From Archangium sp. (GTDB lineage: Bacteria; Myxococcota; Myxococcia; Myxococcales; Myxococcaceae): a stretch of 36,874 nucleotides of DNA. The position numbers and the translations under genes were made by a program. The DNA lies in contig JAUYRZ010000057.1 in NCBI GenBank assembly GCA_030695565.1, positions 1 to 36,874 of the forward strand, read 5' to 3'. Shown here one piece after another: positions 1-8,215 of the stretch (position 1 is its first letter; each line of letters opens with the position of its first letter). Below the pieces are notes generated by a model. It saw only the letters and a list, made by a program, of their open reading frames with translations, had not been told where the DNA came from and made no database searches.

Positions 1-2
1 TC

Positions 3-476
3 GGCGTGCTCCAGCCGGTGACGACTCCTGACGTGAAGCTGCATCGTGCGGGTTGGGTGCTGCTGGGGTTGCTCGCGGTGCAGTTGACCTGGGGCGCGTT
101 CATGGCGGGGCTCAAGGCGGTGCTGATGGCGCCCACCTGGCCGGACATCAATGGGCAGTGGTTGCCCTCGGCGGTGTGGAGCGAGCTGCCCTGGCAACAC
201 CCGCTGTCGGTGCACTTCATTCACCGGACCCTGGGGTACGGGCTGCTGATCGCGTTCCTGGTGTTCTGGTGGGTGAGCAGGCGCGCGTTGAGCTGGCAGC
301 GGCATGCGGTGCTCGGGCTTGCACTCGTGCAGGTCGTGCTCGGTGTGGTGACCGTCATCTACTCGACGCAGCCCGGGGCCCTGTTGTGGCTGGGGCTCGC
401 GCATCAGCTGACCGGCACCGCCTTGTTGGCTTCGTTGGTGGCCGCGACACAGAGGACGGTCCGTAGGACCGGATGA
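3..476 (+). CDS. ctaA: Heme A synthase (COX15/CtaA family), C-terminal half, cut by the window edge
   Basis: Membrane enzyme that converts heme O to heme A for cytochrome c oxidase. The frame is open to the left edge, so the N-terminal half is missing; about 157 residues remain of a family usually 300-390 long. The visible half holds the family signatures: W-G-A-F-M-A-G-L followed by T-W-P-D-I-N-G in the loop after a membrane helix, then H-F-I-H-R-T-L-G-Y-G with a heme-ligand histidine, and near the end L-A-H-Q-L-T-G with the second ligand histidine. Several hydrophobic helices alternate with these motifs. The gene is convergent with the next one, with a palindromic repeat between them. The heme O synthase and oxidase genes often found beside ctaA are not visible. 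Identification is firm; the start is unknown. Confidence 0.88.
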   Translation, partial: GVLQPVTTPDVKLHRAGWVLLGLLAVQLTWGAFMAGLKAVLMAPTWPDINGQWLPSAVWSELPWQHPLSVHFIHRTLGYGLLIAFLVFWWVSRRALSWQRHAVLGLALVQVVLGVVTVIYSTQPGALLWLGLAHQLTGTALLASLVAATQRTVRRTG

Positions 477-513
477 GTGGCCCTCTCTGGAGCCCGAAAG
501 CCCCTCACCCCGG

Positions 514-540
514 CCCTCTCCCCGCTTCGCAGGGAGAGGG
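514..540. repeat. Palindromic repeat, copy 1 (CCCTCTCCC family)
   Basis: Arms CCCTCTCCC (514-522) and GGGAGAGGG (532-540) pair perfectly around a 9-base loop, and the unit is preceded by CCCTCACCCC (502-511). It lies between the convergent ends of the heme A synthase and aldo/keto reductase genes, where a hairpin could end transcription from both sides, though there is no T-run. It is one of five copies in the window. Confidence 0.75.
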
Positions 541-545
541 AGATC

Positions 546-1535
546 TCATCGTCTGACTGAGCCCATCGCGGAAGGCGGATACCGTTCGCCACTGGCGACC
601 TGCGGCGGGAAGGTCTGATCGATCGCCTTCATCTCCTCGGCGTTGAGCGACACGTTCACCGCGCCCGCATTGTCTTCCAGATACGTGCGCCGCTTCGTTC
701 CCGGAATCGGCACGATGAACGGCTTGCGCGCGAGCAACCACGCCAGCGCGAGCTGAGCGGGCGTGCACTTCTTCGTCGCCGCCATGCCTTCGATCAACGT
801 CACCAGGTTCAGGTTCTTCTGAAAATTCTCCGGCTGAAACCGCGGTGAGTTCCGCCGGAAATCATCCGCCGCGAGGTCTTCGATGCGCTTGAGCCGACCG
901 GTGAGAAAGCCGCGGCCGAGTGGCGAATACGCGAGAAACCCGATGCCCAATCGTTCGCAGACCTCGAGCACGCCGTCCTCCACATCCCGGCTCCACAACG
1001 AGTACTCGCTCTGCACCGACGCCAGCGGATGCACCCGGTGCGCGCGCTCCAGCGTGTGCGGCGCGGCTTCGGACAACCCGATGAAGCGCACCTTGCCTTC
1101 CTTCACCAACGCCGCCATCGCACCGACGCTCTCTTCGATCGGCGTGCGCGCGTCGACACGGTGCAGTTGATAGAGATCGATCACCTCGACGCCGAGCCGC
1201 TTCAAGCTCCCCTCGCACGACCTGCGAATGTACGCGGGCGTTCCGTCGATGCCGCGCACCCCGGGATTCTTCGGATCGCGCACGATGCCGCACTTGGTGG
1301 CGAGCACCACCTGCTCGCGCTTGCCAACGATGGCGCGACCGACCAGCTCTTCGTTGATGAAGGGCCCGTACATGTCGGCGGTGTCGAGCAGCGTGATGCC
1401 CAGCTCGAGCGCGCGGTGAATGGTGGCGATCGACTCCGCTTCGTCGGTCTGTCCGTAGAACTCGCTCATGCCCATGCAGCCGAGGCCGAGCGCGGGCACA
1501 GGGAGTCTGCCGAGGTGTCGAGTGGGCATGCTCAT
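546..1535 (-). CDS. Aldo/keto reductase
   Basis: NADPH-dependent oxidoreductase of the aldo/keto reductase superfamily, a cytosolic (beta/alpha)8 barrel that reduces aldehydes and ketones. At 329 residues it has the usual length. The catalytic tetrad is visible: Asp51 and Tyr56 in L-L-D-T-A-D-M-Y-G, Lys81 in A-T-K-C-G, and His125 in Y-Q-L-H-R-V-D. Cofactor-site motifs also appear: [11 protein letters not shown] in the middle and P-I-P-G-T-K-R near the C-terminus. The G-L-G-C-M-G-M-S start and overall pattern resemble the bacterial AKR13-like group, but the substrate cannot be read from sequence. The ATG at 1535 was chosen; a second ATG lies two codons in. It is transcribed divergently from the hydrolase gene at 1598, and the shared gap is about 60 bases. 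Confidence 0.9.
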   Translation of the reverse strand: MSMPTRHLGRLPVPALGLGCMGMSEFYGQTDEAESIATIHRALELGITLLDTADMYGPFINEELVGRAIVGKREQVVLATKCGIVRDPKNPGVRGIDGTPAYIRRSCEGSLKRLGVEVIDLYQLHRVDARTPIEESVGAMAALVKEGKVRFIGLSEAAPHTLERAHRVHPLASVQSEYSLWSRDVEDGVLEVCERLGIGFLAYSPLGRGFLTGRLKRIEDLAADDFRRNSPRFQPENFQKNLNLVTLIEGMAATKKCTPAQLALAWLLARKPFIVPIPGTKRRTYLEDNAGAVNVSLNAEEMKAIDQTFPPQVASGERYPPSAMGSVRR

Positions 1536-1597
1536 GGCCCACGTATAACTCCGCTGCCGTGTGGTGGCTTCAAAGTGGGCTAGGACTCGGAGCGCGA

Positions 1598-3343
1598 ATG
1601 AAGACCCTCACCGTGGTGCTGCTGCTCCTGCTCTCGACCGGCTGTTCCATCGCGCAAGGCATCGTGCGCTCGAGCAATGGCCTGCCCGAGTACACCCACG
1701 CCGAAGGCACCTGGCGCCACCTCGACGTCACCATGCGCGACGGCGTGAAGCTCAAGACCCACGTGCTCATGCCCGCCGGCCTCGAGCGCGCGCCGATCGT
1801 GCTGATGCGCAACCCGTACCCGCGCGACATCTTGTTCAACTTCTCGTGCGGCGTCTTCTCCCGCTACGGCATCGGCTGCGTGGTGCAAGACGTTCGGGGT
1901 CAGCGCGAGAGTGAAGGTGAATGGCATCCCCTCGTGCACGAGGTCGACGACGGCGAAGACACCCTGGCCTGGCTCGACGCGCAGCCGTTCGCCGAGTCGA
2001 TCGCGCTCTACGGCCAGTCGTATCTCGCGGGCACCGCGCTGGCGGCGTCGACGAACCTGCCGCCCAAGGTGAAGACCCTGGTGCTGGCCGTCTTCGGCAC
2101 CGACCTGCGGCCGGTGGTCTCGGAGCGCGGCCTCTTCCCCCACGAGCTCCTCACCGCCTGGGCCTCGTACATGCCCTCGCGCGAGCGGCCGGCAGACGCG
2201 CAACGTTCGTTCGAGTCGGCCCTCGCCTTTCGGCCGCACTTCGAATGCGACGAGCTGTCTTTCGGCGGCAAACGCGGCTGGTACCGTGACTGGCTCGACG
2301 CGGCGTTGCCCTCTTCGCCCGTGTGGATGCTGGCGGCGAATCAGAAGTTGAAGCAGGTGCCCGAGCACATCTCGTTGCCGGTGCTCTACATCGAGGGTTT
2401 CGACGACCCGTTCCTCGTCGCCGGGCTCGACACGTTCTCTCGCCTGGCCAGCCGGGAGAACAGCCACCTCGCGTTGCTCCCCACCAGTCACATCGGCATG
2501 CAGCCGGGCGAAGTGCAGATGCCCGAGGCCGAAGGTCAGTACCTCTGGAAGATGCCGGTGCCCTGGTTGCTGCATCACTTGAAGGGCGTGCCGTTGCCGT
2601 TTCCCGCCACCGGCGTGACCAGCTGGGCGCGTGGTGAGCTGACGCCGGTGCACCGCGCGTCGTGGCCGCCAAAGACGAAGGAAGAGCCGTGGGTGCTGCA
2701 GCCGGTGAAGAGCGATTCGCTCGAGCCCTGCGTGCAGCGCGCGCTCGGTGGAGAGGCGGGCGCTCCGTCGTTGTTGTCGTATCGCTACAACCCGCTGCGG
2801 CCGTGGCCCAGTGAAGGGGGCGCGCGCGGCCTGGGGCTCAAGGGCCTGGTGGCCGGCACGCTGACGCCCGGCCCCGTGCGGCAGACGTGGGATTGCAGTC
2901 GCGCTGACGTGGTGCGCTTCGTGACGCCGGTGCTGACGGCGCCCAAACGCATCGCGGGCACCATGCGGCTCGAGCTCCACGTGCGCAGCTCGGCGAAGGA
3001 CACCGCGTTCTACGGAAAGCTGGTCGACATCGACGCGAACGGCATGGCGGTGCACGTGACCGACGGTGCCGCCACGCTGCGGCTGCCGACTTCACGTGAC
3101 GTGGAGTACGTGCCGTACGTGCCCCACGCGGTGCGCACCCTCGAGGTCGACTTCTTTCCGACCGAGTGGGTGCTTCAGCCCGGCCATCGGCTGGGCTTGT
3201 GGGTGAGCTCGTCGAACTACCCCGCGCTGTCCGCGCACCTCAACACCGAGGCGCCCTGGTTCCGCAGCAAGACGCCGTTGCTGGCCGAGCAGACCCTCGA
3301 GCTCGGCGGGCCTTCGGTGCTGCGGCTTGAGGTCGCTGACTGA
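1598..3343 (+). CDS. CocE/NonD-family hydrolase, lipoprotein
   Basis: Serine hydrolase of the X-Pro dipeptidyl-peptidase (S15)/cocaine esterase family, probably attached to the cell envelope. The ATG at 1598 gives a typical lipoprotein signal with lipobox L-S-T-G-C (Cys16); longer in-frame starts upstream would bury it. The N-terminal domain has the family opening (V-T-M-R-D-G-V-K-L near residue 44), Q-D-V-R-G-Q, and the nucleophile elbow G-Q-S-Y with Ser141. An acidic residue in G-F-D-D-P-F and a histidine in T-S-H-I-G-M are plausible triad partners. The last 200 or so residues form the family's jelly-roll domain ([14 protein letters not shown], then [13 protein letters not shown]). At 581 residues the length is normal. 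The substrate is unknown. It stands alone on the plus strand. Confidence 0.88.
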   Translation: MKTLTVVLLLLLSTGCSIAQGIVRSSNGLPEYTHAEGTWRHLDVTMRDGVKLKTHVLMPAGLERAPIVLMRNPYPRDILFNFSCGVFSRYGIGCVVQDVRGQRESEGEWHPLVHEVDDGEDTLAWLDAQPFAESIALYGQSYLAGTALAASTNLPPKVKTLVLAVFGTDLRPVVSERGLFPHELLTAWASYMPSRERPADAQRSFESALAFRPHFECDELSFGGKRGWYRDWLDAALPSSPVWMLAANQKLKQVPEHISLPVLYIEGFDDPFLVAGLDTFSRLASRENSHLALLPTSHIGMQPGEVQMPEAEGQYLWKMPVPWLLHHLKGVPLPFPATGVTSWARGELTPVHRASWPPKTKEEPWVLQPVKSDSLEPCVQRALGGEAGAPSLLSYRYNPLRPWPSEGGARGLGLKGLVAGTLTPGPVRQTWDCSRADVVRFVTPVLTAPKRIAGTMRLELHVRSSAKDTAFYGKLVDIDANGMAVHVTDGAATLRLPTSRDVEYVPYVPHAVRTLEVDFFPTEWVLQPGHRLGLWVSSSNYPALSAHLNTEAPWFRSKTPLLAEQTLELGGPSVLRLEVAD

Positions 3344-3390
3344 ACGTTGAGCGGCAACCTCGCTGCTGTTGCAACTCGATGGCGTGAGTC

Positions 3391-3419
3391 TTGACAGGCT
3401 GAGGTCGGCGCATTACCAA
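3391..3419 (+). promoter_or_regulatory. Candidate promoter for the His-rich gene at 3427
   Basis: A perfect -35 box TTGACA lies at 3391-3396, with a weak -10 candidate TACCAA at 3414-3419 after a 17-base spacer. A short palindrome GTTGCAAC lies just upstream (3369-3376). The predicted transcription start falls at or within a few bases of the GTG at 3427, so the message might be leaderless. The -35 is seen directly; the rest is inference. Confidence 0.3.
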
Positions 3420-3426
3420 CTCGACC

Positions 3427-3807
3427 GTGTTCAACCCTGCCCACACGTCGCGCGCGTCTGTCTCTGCGCTGCTGCTCGTCGTGCAGGTGCTGGGTCTGGG
3501 CCATCTCGCGCTCTCCGAACACAGCCTGGGTGAAGGTGGTGAGGTCGTCGATGCAGTCGCCCTGCACGCCGATGCGCACTCGGAAGACACCGCGCATCTC
3601 TGCGGCACGGGCGACGCCACGCTCCCGGACGACGCGGAGACGTGTGCGGTCTTCGCCACGTGGCGCAGCTCCTCGGTCGTCGATCGGCCGTCTTCGTTCA
3701 CGCTTCCGGCGGGGTCTCCCCGGCTCGAGGTCTCGTCGTTCTCCGTCGATGCAGTTCAGTTCGATGCGCTGAGCCGCGCGCCGAAAGCGTCACCGCCTCG
3801 AGGTTGA
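3427..3807 (+). CDS. Small exported His-rich protein, possible metal-binding
   Basis: A 126-residue protein that I do not assign to a named family. It begins with a hydrophobic signal or membrane segment (about residues 12-30) and continues with a segment rich in His, Asp and Glu (H-A-D-A-H-S-E-D-T-A-H-L-C) containing one cysteine, with a second cysteine in A-E-T-C-A. The C-terminal end A-P-K-A-S-P-P-R-G recurs, in a shifted frame, at the end of the small gene at 5316, so the two are probably paralogues flanking the lipoprotein gene. The start is GTG; later in-frame starts would cut the hydrophobic segment. The context (His/Cys-rich neighbours and a COG0523 GTPase remnant) suggests a role in metal binding in the envelope. 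This is inference. Confidence 0.6.
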   Translation: MFNPAHTSRASVSALLLVVQVLGLGHLALSEHSLGEGGEVVDAVALHADAHSEDTAHLCGTGDATLPDDAETCAVFATWRSSSVVDRPSSFTLPAGSPRLEVSSFSVDAVQFDALSRAPKASPPRG

Positions 3808-3950
3808 TCAGCGCTCGCCGCTGATCCCTCGTCTCAGCACAGCCAGCTTCATTCTGGTGACCGCCCCCGCGGCGACACCTGAGGCCGTTGGCTCCGCGAA
3901 CCTTCGTCCCCGTCGCAAAGCCGTTCCCCACCACCCTCACAGGAAGCTCC

Positions 3951-5171
3951 ATGTCGCTTCGACACACGCTCGTCCCCCTGTTCTTTGCTCTTGCCGCTTG
4001 TGGTCCTCCTTCTCCCGTTCCCGACTCCGGTACGGGCGGAGGCAGCGGCAACGACGGTGGTTTCTTCGCCGACTTCGCCGCGCCTTCGAACACGGCGGTG
4101 AACAACAGCCTGCTGGTCACCGTGACGGGTGAGACCAGCGCGACCGAAGGCAACGCCTTCCCGCCTTCCGCCGGCGACGAGCTCTACTTTCAGGATGGCT
4201 GGGAGATCTCCTACGAGCACGTGCTCGTCACTGTCGGCGCTGTCAGCATCAACGCGGGGCCCGATACCAACCCCAACGACCAGGCTGTCACGGGCGAACA
4301 GGTGGCCGAGGCGGTCGGCCCGTGGGCGGTCGACCTGGCGAAGGAGGGCCCTCTCGCCGCCAAGGAGCAGAACGGCAAGGCGTTCGCGCTGACCCGAATC
4401 ATCAACCAGAACAAGAAGTCGGGGACGCCCGCGTTCGACGCGACTGCGAAGTACGCGTTCGGCTACTCGCTGACTGCCGCCGCGGAGCGCGCGCAGAACG
4501 TGAACCTCGATGCCGACGCCCAGGCCGCTTACCGCCTGATGGCGCAGAACGGCTGGTCGGTCTGGCTCAAGGGCAAGGCCACGTGGAAGGGCGACCAGGG
4601 CACTCCGGCCTGCCGCACCACCAACGCCGCCTACGACTTCACGCGCGTGCCGAAGGTGGTGAACTTCGCGTTCGGGTTCAAGGCTCCGGTCAACTACAAG
4701 AACTGCGTCAACCCTGAGTTGCAGCCCAGCGATTCGCGCGGTGTGCAGACGGCGACCAACACGCAGACCATCGCGCAGGTGACGTTCCACCTCGATCACC
4801 CGTTCTGGGAATCGCTCGCCGAAGATGCGCCGCTCCGCTTCGATCTCGTGGCTGCGCGCAAGTCGGTCGCGGTGGGGCCCGCGCCTGCGATGGTCGACGT
4901 GACCGAGGCCGACCTCGCCACCGACTTTCTCGCCCCGAGAGACGCGCAGTCGAACCCGATTCCCTGGCGCACCTGTGGGCCGGTCAACGTGGGCGAGCGC
5001 ACCACGGGCACGGTTTCGTACGATCCGGCCACGGTGCCCCTCAACCCCGCGGGCGGCGCGGCCGGCTTGAAAGATCTGGCCGACTACATGACCTACAACC
5101 TCTCCAACTTCGGCCACCTCAACAACGACGGGCTCTGCTTCCCCGATCGCCAGTACCCCTCACCTCAGTGA
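3951..5171 (+). CDS. Lipoprotein of unknown function in the metal-type locus
   Basis: A 406-residue exported lipoprotein. The ATG at 3951 is preceded by AGGA six bases upstream and gives a lipoprotein signal with lipobox L-A-A-C (Cys17); the following P-D-S-G-T-G-G-G-S-G-N-D-G-G stretch is a flexible tether. The mature part looks like a beta-rich secreted domain (L-L-V-T-V-T-G-E-T-S-A, then W-E-I-S-Y-E-H-V-L-V-T-V) with few cysteines and motifs such as V-T-F-H-L-D-H-P-F-W-E-S and W-R-T-C-G-P. I cannot name the family with confidence. It sits between two small His-rich exported proteins that share a C-terminal motif, and is followed on the same strand by a His/Cys-rich gene and a CobW-type GTPase remnant. 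It may be a metal-responsive surface protein. The function is inferred from neighbours only. Confidence 0.75.
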   Translation: MSLRHTLVPLFFALAACGPPSPVPDSGTGGGSGNDGGFFADFAAPSNTAVNNSLLVTVTGETSATEGNAFPPSAGDELYFQDGWEISYEHVLVTVGAVSINAGPDTNPNDQAVTGEQVAEAVGPWAVDLAKEGPLAAKEQNGKAFALTRIINQNKKSGTPAFDATAKYAFGYSLTAAAERAQNVNLDADAQAAYRLMAQNGWSVWLKGKATWKGDQGTPACRTTNAAYDFTRVPKVVNFAFGFKAPVNYKNCVNPELQPSDSRGVQTATNTQTIAQVTFHLDHPFWESLAEDAPLRFDLVAARKSVAVGPAPAMVDVTEADLATDFLAPRDAQSNPIPWRTCGPVNVGERTTGTVSYDPATVPLNPAGGAAGLKDLADYMTYNLSNFGHLNNDGLCFPDRQYPSPQ

Positions 5172-5315
5172 CGTCTTGATGGGCTCGGGCAGGTGACCGT
5201 CAGTGGTGTCCTCCCAGGACTCCAGGCTTCGAGTGTGAGGGTGGTCCTCACCACTGGAACGAATTGCGCCACGAAGCGGCCGCCTGCCCGAGAGCAGTTT
5301 TTCGATTCAAAACCC

Positions 5316-5708
5316 ATGAGCCACTTCACCCCTCAATCACCGCTTCGTCGCCTGGCCGCGTTCGCGGCGGTGTGTCTGTTCGCCGGTGCGGGGCTCTCGC
5401 AAACGTTGCACGAGGCGCTGGTGCGACACGTGCGCTGCGCCGTGCACGGCGAGTGGGTGCATGCGAACGAAGCGCCGCTCGTTTCCAGCAGCGATCGAGA
5501 CCTCGTCGCAACCAGCGCGGACGACCGCGAACACACGCACGAACACTGCGTGGCTCACTTCGCGCGAGCTGCCCCCACCAGGGTGAGCCCGTGGGGCGTC
5601 GTGGCGGTGCCGCTGCATCTCGGTGTGCCCACGCTCAGCCCTGCTTGCCGCGCGCTGCTCGCGTGCCGCTCTACTCGCTGGCCCCCAAGGCATCGCCTCC
5701 TCCGCTGA
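5316..5708 (+). CDS. Small exported His/Cys-rich protein, probably frameshifted near its 3' end
   Basis: A 130-residue protein with an N-terminal hydrophobic signal (L-A-A-F-A-A-V-C-L-F-A-G-A-G) followed by a His- and Cys-rich stretch: L-H-E-A-L-V-R-H-V-R-C-A-V-H-G-E-W-V-H, then E-H-T-H-E-H-C-V-A-H-F. This density of possible metal ligands fits the other genes around it. The ATG at 5316 was chosen because it directly precedes the signal. The last 20 or so residues of this frame are Arg-rich and unlike the paralogue at 3427. Another frame over the same bases ends in L-A-P-K-A-S-P-P and stops at 5711-5713, matching the paralogue's tail A-P-K-A-S-P-P-R-G. A one-base shift around 5640-5675, real or a sequencing error, is likely. 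The next gene starts 47 bases later. Confidence 0.6.
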   Translation: MSHFTPQSPLRRLAAFAAVCLFAGAGLSQTLHEALVRHVRCAVHGEWVHANEAPLVSSSDRDLVATSADDREHTHEHCVAHFARAAPTRVSPWGVVAVPLHLGVPTLSPACRALLACRSTRWPPRHRLLR

Positions 5709-5755
5709 GCTGACGATTCGAACGCAGCCTGTTCCGTCACCCACTGGAGCTCCTT

Positions 5756-6313
5756 GTGCCGACCCATGTTCACGACACGCAATGCGCGTGTGCGCATCAC
5801 GCCACGCCTTCGAAGCGCGGCATTCTCGCCTCCCTCCTCGATGACCGCACCCTGAGCCGTCTCGAAAAGCTGTTCGACCTGCAGATGTGGAGCTTCGGCT
5901 GCGATGCGAGACGCGCCGGAGGAAACCTGTTCGCGCTGAGGGGAATGCGCTGCATGCCCGCTCCAGCGGGGAGCGCGCTGTCATCGACCTGGAGCGAGAC
6001 GGCGGGCGAGCTGACGATCGAGCTGAGCTCCGCGGGCGTGACGGTGCGCGCTCATGACCGCACCCTCACGTTGCAGCGCGGGCCTCTCGGGCCCCAACTG
6101 CGCGACGTGTCGACGGAGCTGCTCTCCGCGCTCGCCAGCTGGGTGCTCACCTGGGAAGCCTGGGTCGATCTTCAGCAGGGCCTGGAGTGGCGGGCCCAGA
6201 CGCTCGCGCAGAGACGACGCCCTTCGCCGTGGACTGCGGATGAGCTGCGCCAGCAGTGGCGTCAGCTAACCGCCAACCTCGAACTTCAACCCGCAACCCG
6301 GAGCACCCCATGA
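5756..6313 (+). CDS. Protein with His/Cys-rich N-terminus, translationally coupled to the CobW-type gene
   Basis: A 185-residue cytosolic protein that starts with GTG and has a striking N-terminal ligand cluster [12 protein letters not shown] (about residues 4-15). The central part has [12 protein letters not shown] and G-N-L-F-A-L-R-G-M, and the C-terminal third is helical with many Trp, Gln and Arg residues. From memory, proteins with this W-x-x-G-C-D-x-R / G-N-L-L pattern occur beside COG0523 GTPases, but I cannot check that here. Its stop overlaps the ATG of the next gene (ATGA at 6310-6313), which implies coupled translation and a shared job. COG0523 proteins are metal chaperones, several for zinc, so a metal-delivery partner role is the best guess. 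Confidence 0.7.
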   Translation: MPTHVHDTQCACAHHATPSKRGILASLLDDRTLSRLEKLFDLQMWSFGCDARRAGGNLFALRGMRCMPAPAGSALSSTWSETAGELTIELSSAGVTVRAHDRTLTLQRGPLGPQLRDVSTELLSALASWVLTWEAWVDLQQGLEWRAQTLAQRRRPSPWTADELRQQWRQLTANLELQPATRSTP

Positions 6314-6755
6314 CTCGCACCCATCGACCCCTGAAGAAGCGACCTCCCGTACCGGTCACCGTGCTGTCCGGCTTTCTGGGAGCAGGCAAGACCACGCTCC
6401 TCAATCACCTGCTGGCCAACCGGGAAGGCCGGAGGGTCGCGCTCATCGTCAACGACATGAGCGAGGTGAACATCGACGCACAGCTGGTGAAGCTCCACCG
6501 CGTCGAAGAGAAGCTCATCGAGCTGTCGAACGGCTGCATCTGCTGCACGCTGCGCGAAGACCTGCTCACCCACGTGGAGACCGCCGTCAGGAGCTGGTCT
6601 TCATCACCCGCGGGCTGGCGCAGGACCTCGTGCGGCGGCGGCTCTCGAAGTGTCTGCTCACCGACGCCGAGTGGGCGCGGGGCCCCGAGGGCTGGGCCGG
6701 CTTCGAGGATCCCTTTCCCCGGTGGGAGATCGTTCGTGACGAGGAGGCCGCCTGA
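6310..6755 (+). pseudogene. COG0523 (CobW/YjiA/ZigA-type) metallochaperone GTPase with the middle deleted
   Basis: The first 93 codons encode an intact N-terminal half of the G domain: Walker [10 protein letters not shown] (residues 21-29), N-D-M-S-E-V-N-I-D (48-56) and the metal-binding C-x-C-C motif in G-C-I-C-C (75-79). At about 6588 the frame loses similarity. A different frame picks up a typical COG0523 C-terminal tail ([12 protein letters not shown], then C-L-L-T-D-A-E-W and E-D-P-F-P-R-W) and ends at the TGA at 6753-6755. Together they give about 148 codons where the family has 320 or more, so the rest of the G domain and most of the CobW_C domain are missing, and the two parts are out of frame. 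Translated from 6310 without a shift, the frame runs on to 6819 with no family similarity. Such GTPases deliver metals, often zinc, under limitation. Confidence 0.8.
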
Positions 6756-6767
6756 TGCGCCGACCCT

Positions 6768-7436
6768 TCAGCGATTCGGAGCGAACAGGTCGGTCAGCTG
6801 CCCGTACTTCGCGCGGTAATCCTCGAACGACTTCTTGATCGTCTCCAGCGCCTCGGCGCGATCGTAGGTCTCTGCGATCTCCACGGGAGGATGCGGAGAG
6901 TCAGGCATCGCCTTGTAGGTGAGGAAGTAGTGGCGAAGGCGGTCGATCAACGTGGGCGGCACGTCTTTCAAATCCTTCCAGCCGCCGTAGACGTTGTCGC
7001 CCTTGAGCACCGCGATGATTTTGTCGTCGGCCTGATCGCCGTCGATCATGCGCAGGCCGCCGATCGGGATCGCCTCGACGAGGATCGCGCCGTGCTGAAT
7101 CGGCTTCTCGGTGAGCACGCAGATGTCGATGGGATCCTGGTCGCCGGTGATGCCGGTGCGGCCCAACCGCTGGCCACAGCGTTCACCCACGCGGGTGTCG
7201 CAGAGCGTGCGGGGAATGAAGCCGTACAGGCAGGGCGTCTGGTTCGAGTACCGCTGCGGGCGATCCAACTTGAGGATGCCGGTGTTCTTGTCGACCTCGT
7301 ATTTTACGACGTCGGTGGGGACCATCTCGATGTAGCTGGTGACGATGTCCGGGGCCTTGTCCCCCGGAGTCACGCCATGCCACGGGTGGGCCTGAAAGAA
7401 GAGGCCGAGCGCTTGCGTCAGCGAAGGTGTGGACAT
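6768..7436 (-). CDS. ppa: Inorganic pyrophosphatase, family I
   Basis: Soluble Mg-dependent enzyme that splits pyrophosphate to two phosphates and so drives biosynthetic reactions forward. The family I signature is visible as D-Q-D-P-I-D (Asp99, Asp101, Asp104), with the substrate-site stretch K-Y-E-V-D-K-N-T-G before it and the conserved [18 protein letters not shown] after it. At 222 residues it is longer than the roughly 175 of E. coli PPase; the extra length is at the N-terminus and in the loop holding C-D-T-R-V-G-E-R-C. It follows the CMP-Kdo synthetase gene by about ten bases on the same strand, so they are probably co-transcribed. This makes sense, since nucleotide-sugar activation releases pyrophosphate. 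Its 3' end is 12 bases from the end of the CobW-type pseudogene. Confidence 0.93.
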   Translation of the reverse strand: MSTPSLTQALGLFFQAHPWHGVTPGDKAPDIVTSYIEMVPTDVVKYEVDKNTGILKLDRPQRYSNQTPCLYGFIPRTLCDTRVGERCGQRLGRTGITGDQDPIDICVLTEKPIQHGAILVEAIPIGGLRMIDGDQADDKIIAVLKGDNVYGGWKDLKDVPPTLIDRLRHYFLTYKAMPDSPHPPVEIAETYDRAEALETIKKSFEDYRAKYGQLTDLFAPNR

Positions 7437-7446
7437 GCACTGTCCA

Positions 7447-8190
7447 CTACCACGCCAGACGCGCCAGCGCCGCTTCAGCCAGGGGCACGTCTTCCGGCCG
7501 GTCGACCGCCTGGCCTTCGTGCGGAGTCACCCGGCACGCGATGCGGATGCCGTGACCCAGGGCCCGCAGCTGCTCCAATGACTCGGTTCTTTCCAGCGCG
7601 GTCGGGGGCAGGGTGGCCAGCCGGGCGAGCACGCGCGCCCGATAGCCGTACAGCCCCACGTGGCCCCAGCGCTGTATCGCCACGCCACCCGGGTCGCGCT
7701 GAAAGGGGAGATCCGCTCGGGAGAAGTAGAGGGCGTTGTGTGCTTCGTCGAGCACCGCCTTCACCACGTTGGGGTTGCCGCGTTCTTCGTCTTTGAGCGC
7801 GCGCACCAGGGTGGCCATCTCGACCGCGGAATCGGAAAACGCTCCCGCCAGCAGGGCCAGCGCCTCAGGGTGCACGGCCGGCTCGTCGCCTTGCACGTTG
7901 ATCACCACCGACTCCGCGGAGAGGCCCAGCCCGGCCGCCACTTCCGCCACCCGGTCGGTGCCTGAAGCACAATCGGGCGAGGTCATCATCGCCTCACCAC
8001 CGAACGTACGCACGGCAGCGCTGATGCGTTCGTCGTCGGTGGCCACCACCACGCGGGAGAAACACTTCGCCTCGAGGCAGCGCTCCACCACGTGCTGAAT
8101 CATCGGCTTGCCACTGATCAGCGCCAACGGCTTGCCCGGGAAGCGCTGGGCCGCGTAGCGCGAAGGAATCACCGCGACGGGTGCAGACAT
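7447..8190 (-). CDS. kdsB: 3-deoxy-manno-octulosonate cytidylyltransferase (CMP-Kdo synthetase)
   Basis: Activates Kdo with CTP to CMP-Kdo for the inner core of lipopolysaccharide, in the cytosol; it implies a Gram-negative envelope. The 247-residue length fits the family. Motifs run in order: the nucleotide-binding V-I-P-S-R-Y-A-A-Q-R-F-P-G-K-P-L at the N-terminus, A-T-D-D-E-R-I, S-G-T-D-R, I-N-V-Q-G-D-E-P, Y-F-S-R-A-D-L-P, H-V-G-L-Y-G-Y and L-E-Q-L-R-A-L near the end. The ATG at 8190 starts the protein directly at this fold; the longer frame upstream reads into the divergent gene and has no similarity. The pyrophosphatase gene follows ten bases downstream. The start lies only about 25 bases from that of the divergent gene at 8216. 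Confidence 0.93.
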   Translation of the reverse strand: MSAPVAVIPSRYAAQRFPGKPLALISGKPMIQHVVERCLEAKCFSRVVVATDDERISAAVRTFGGEAMMTSPDCASGTDRVAEVAAGLGLSAESVVINVQGDEPAVHPEALALLAGAFSDSAVEMATLVRALKDEERGNPNVVKAVLDEAHNALYFSRADLPFQRDPGGVAIQRWGHVGLYGYRARVLARLATLPPTALERTESLEQLRALGHGIRIACRVTPHEGQAVDRPEDVPLAEAALARLAW

Positions 8191-8215
8191 GCGTGTGCTG
8201 ATACCATGCGCGCCC

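Noticed and set aside
1580-3055. Minus-strand open frame opposite the CocE/NonD hydrolase
   Set aside because: Arg/His-rich shadow; the plus strand shows signal peptide and catalytic motifs.
6755-6819. ATG overlapping the stop of the CobW-type pseudogene, as the start of a further gene
   Set aside because: The frame is short, lies over the end of the pyrophosphatase gene and shows no recognisable protein.
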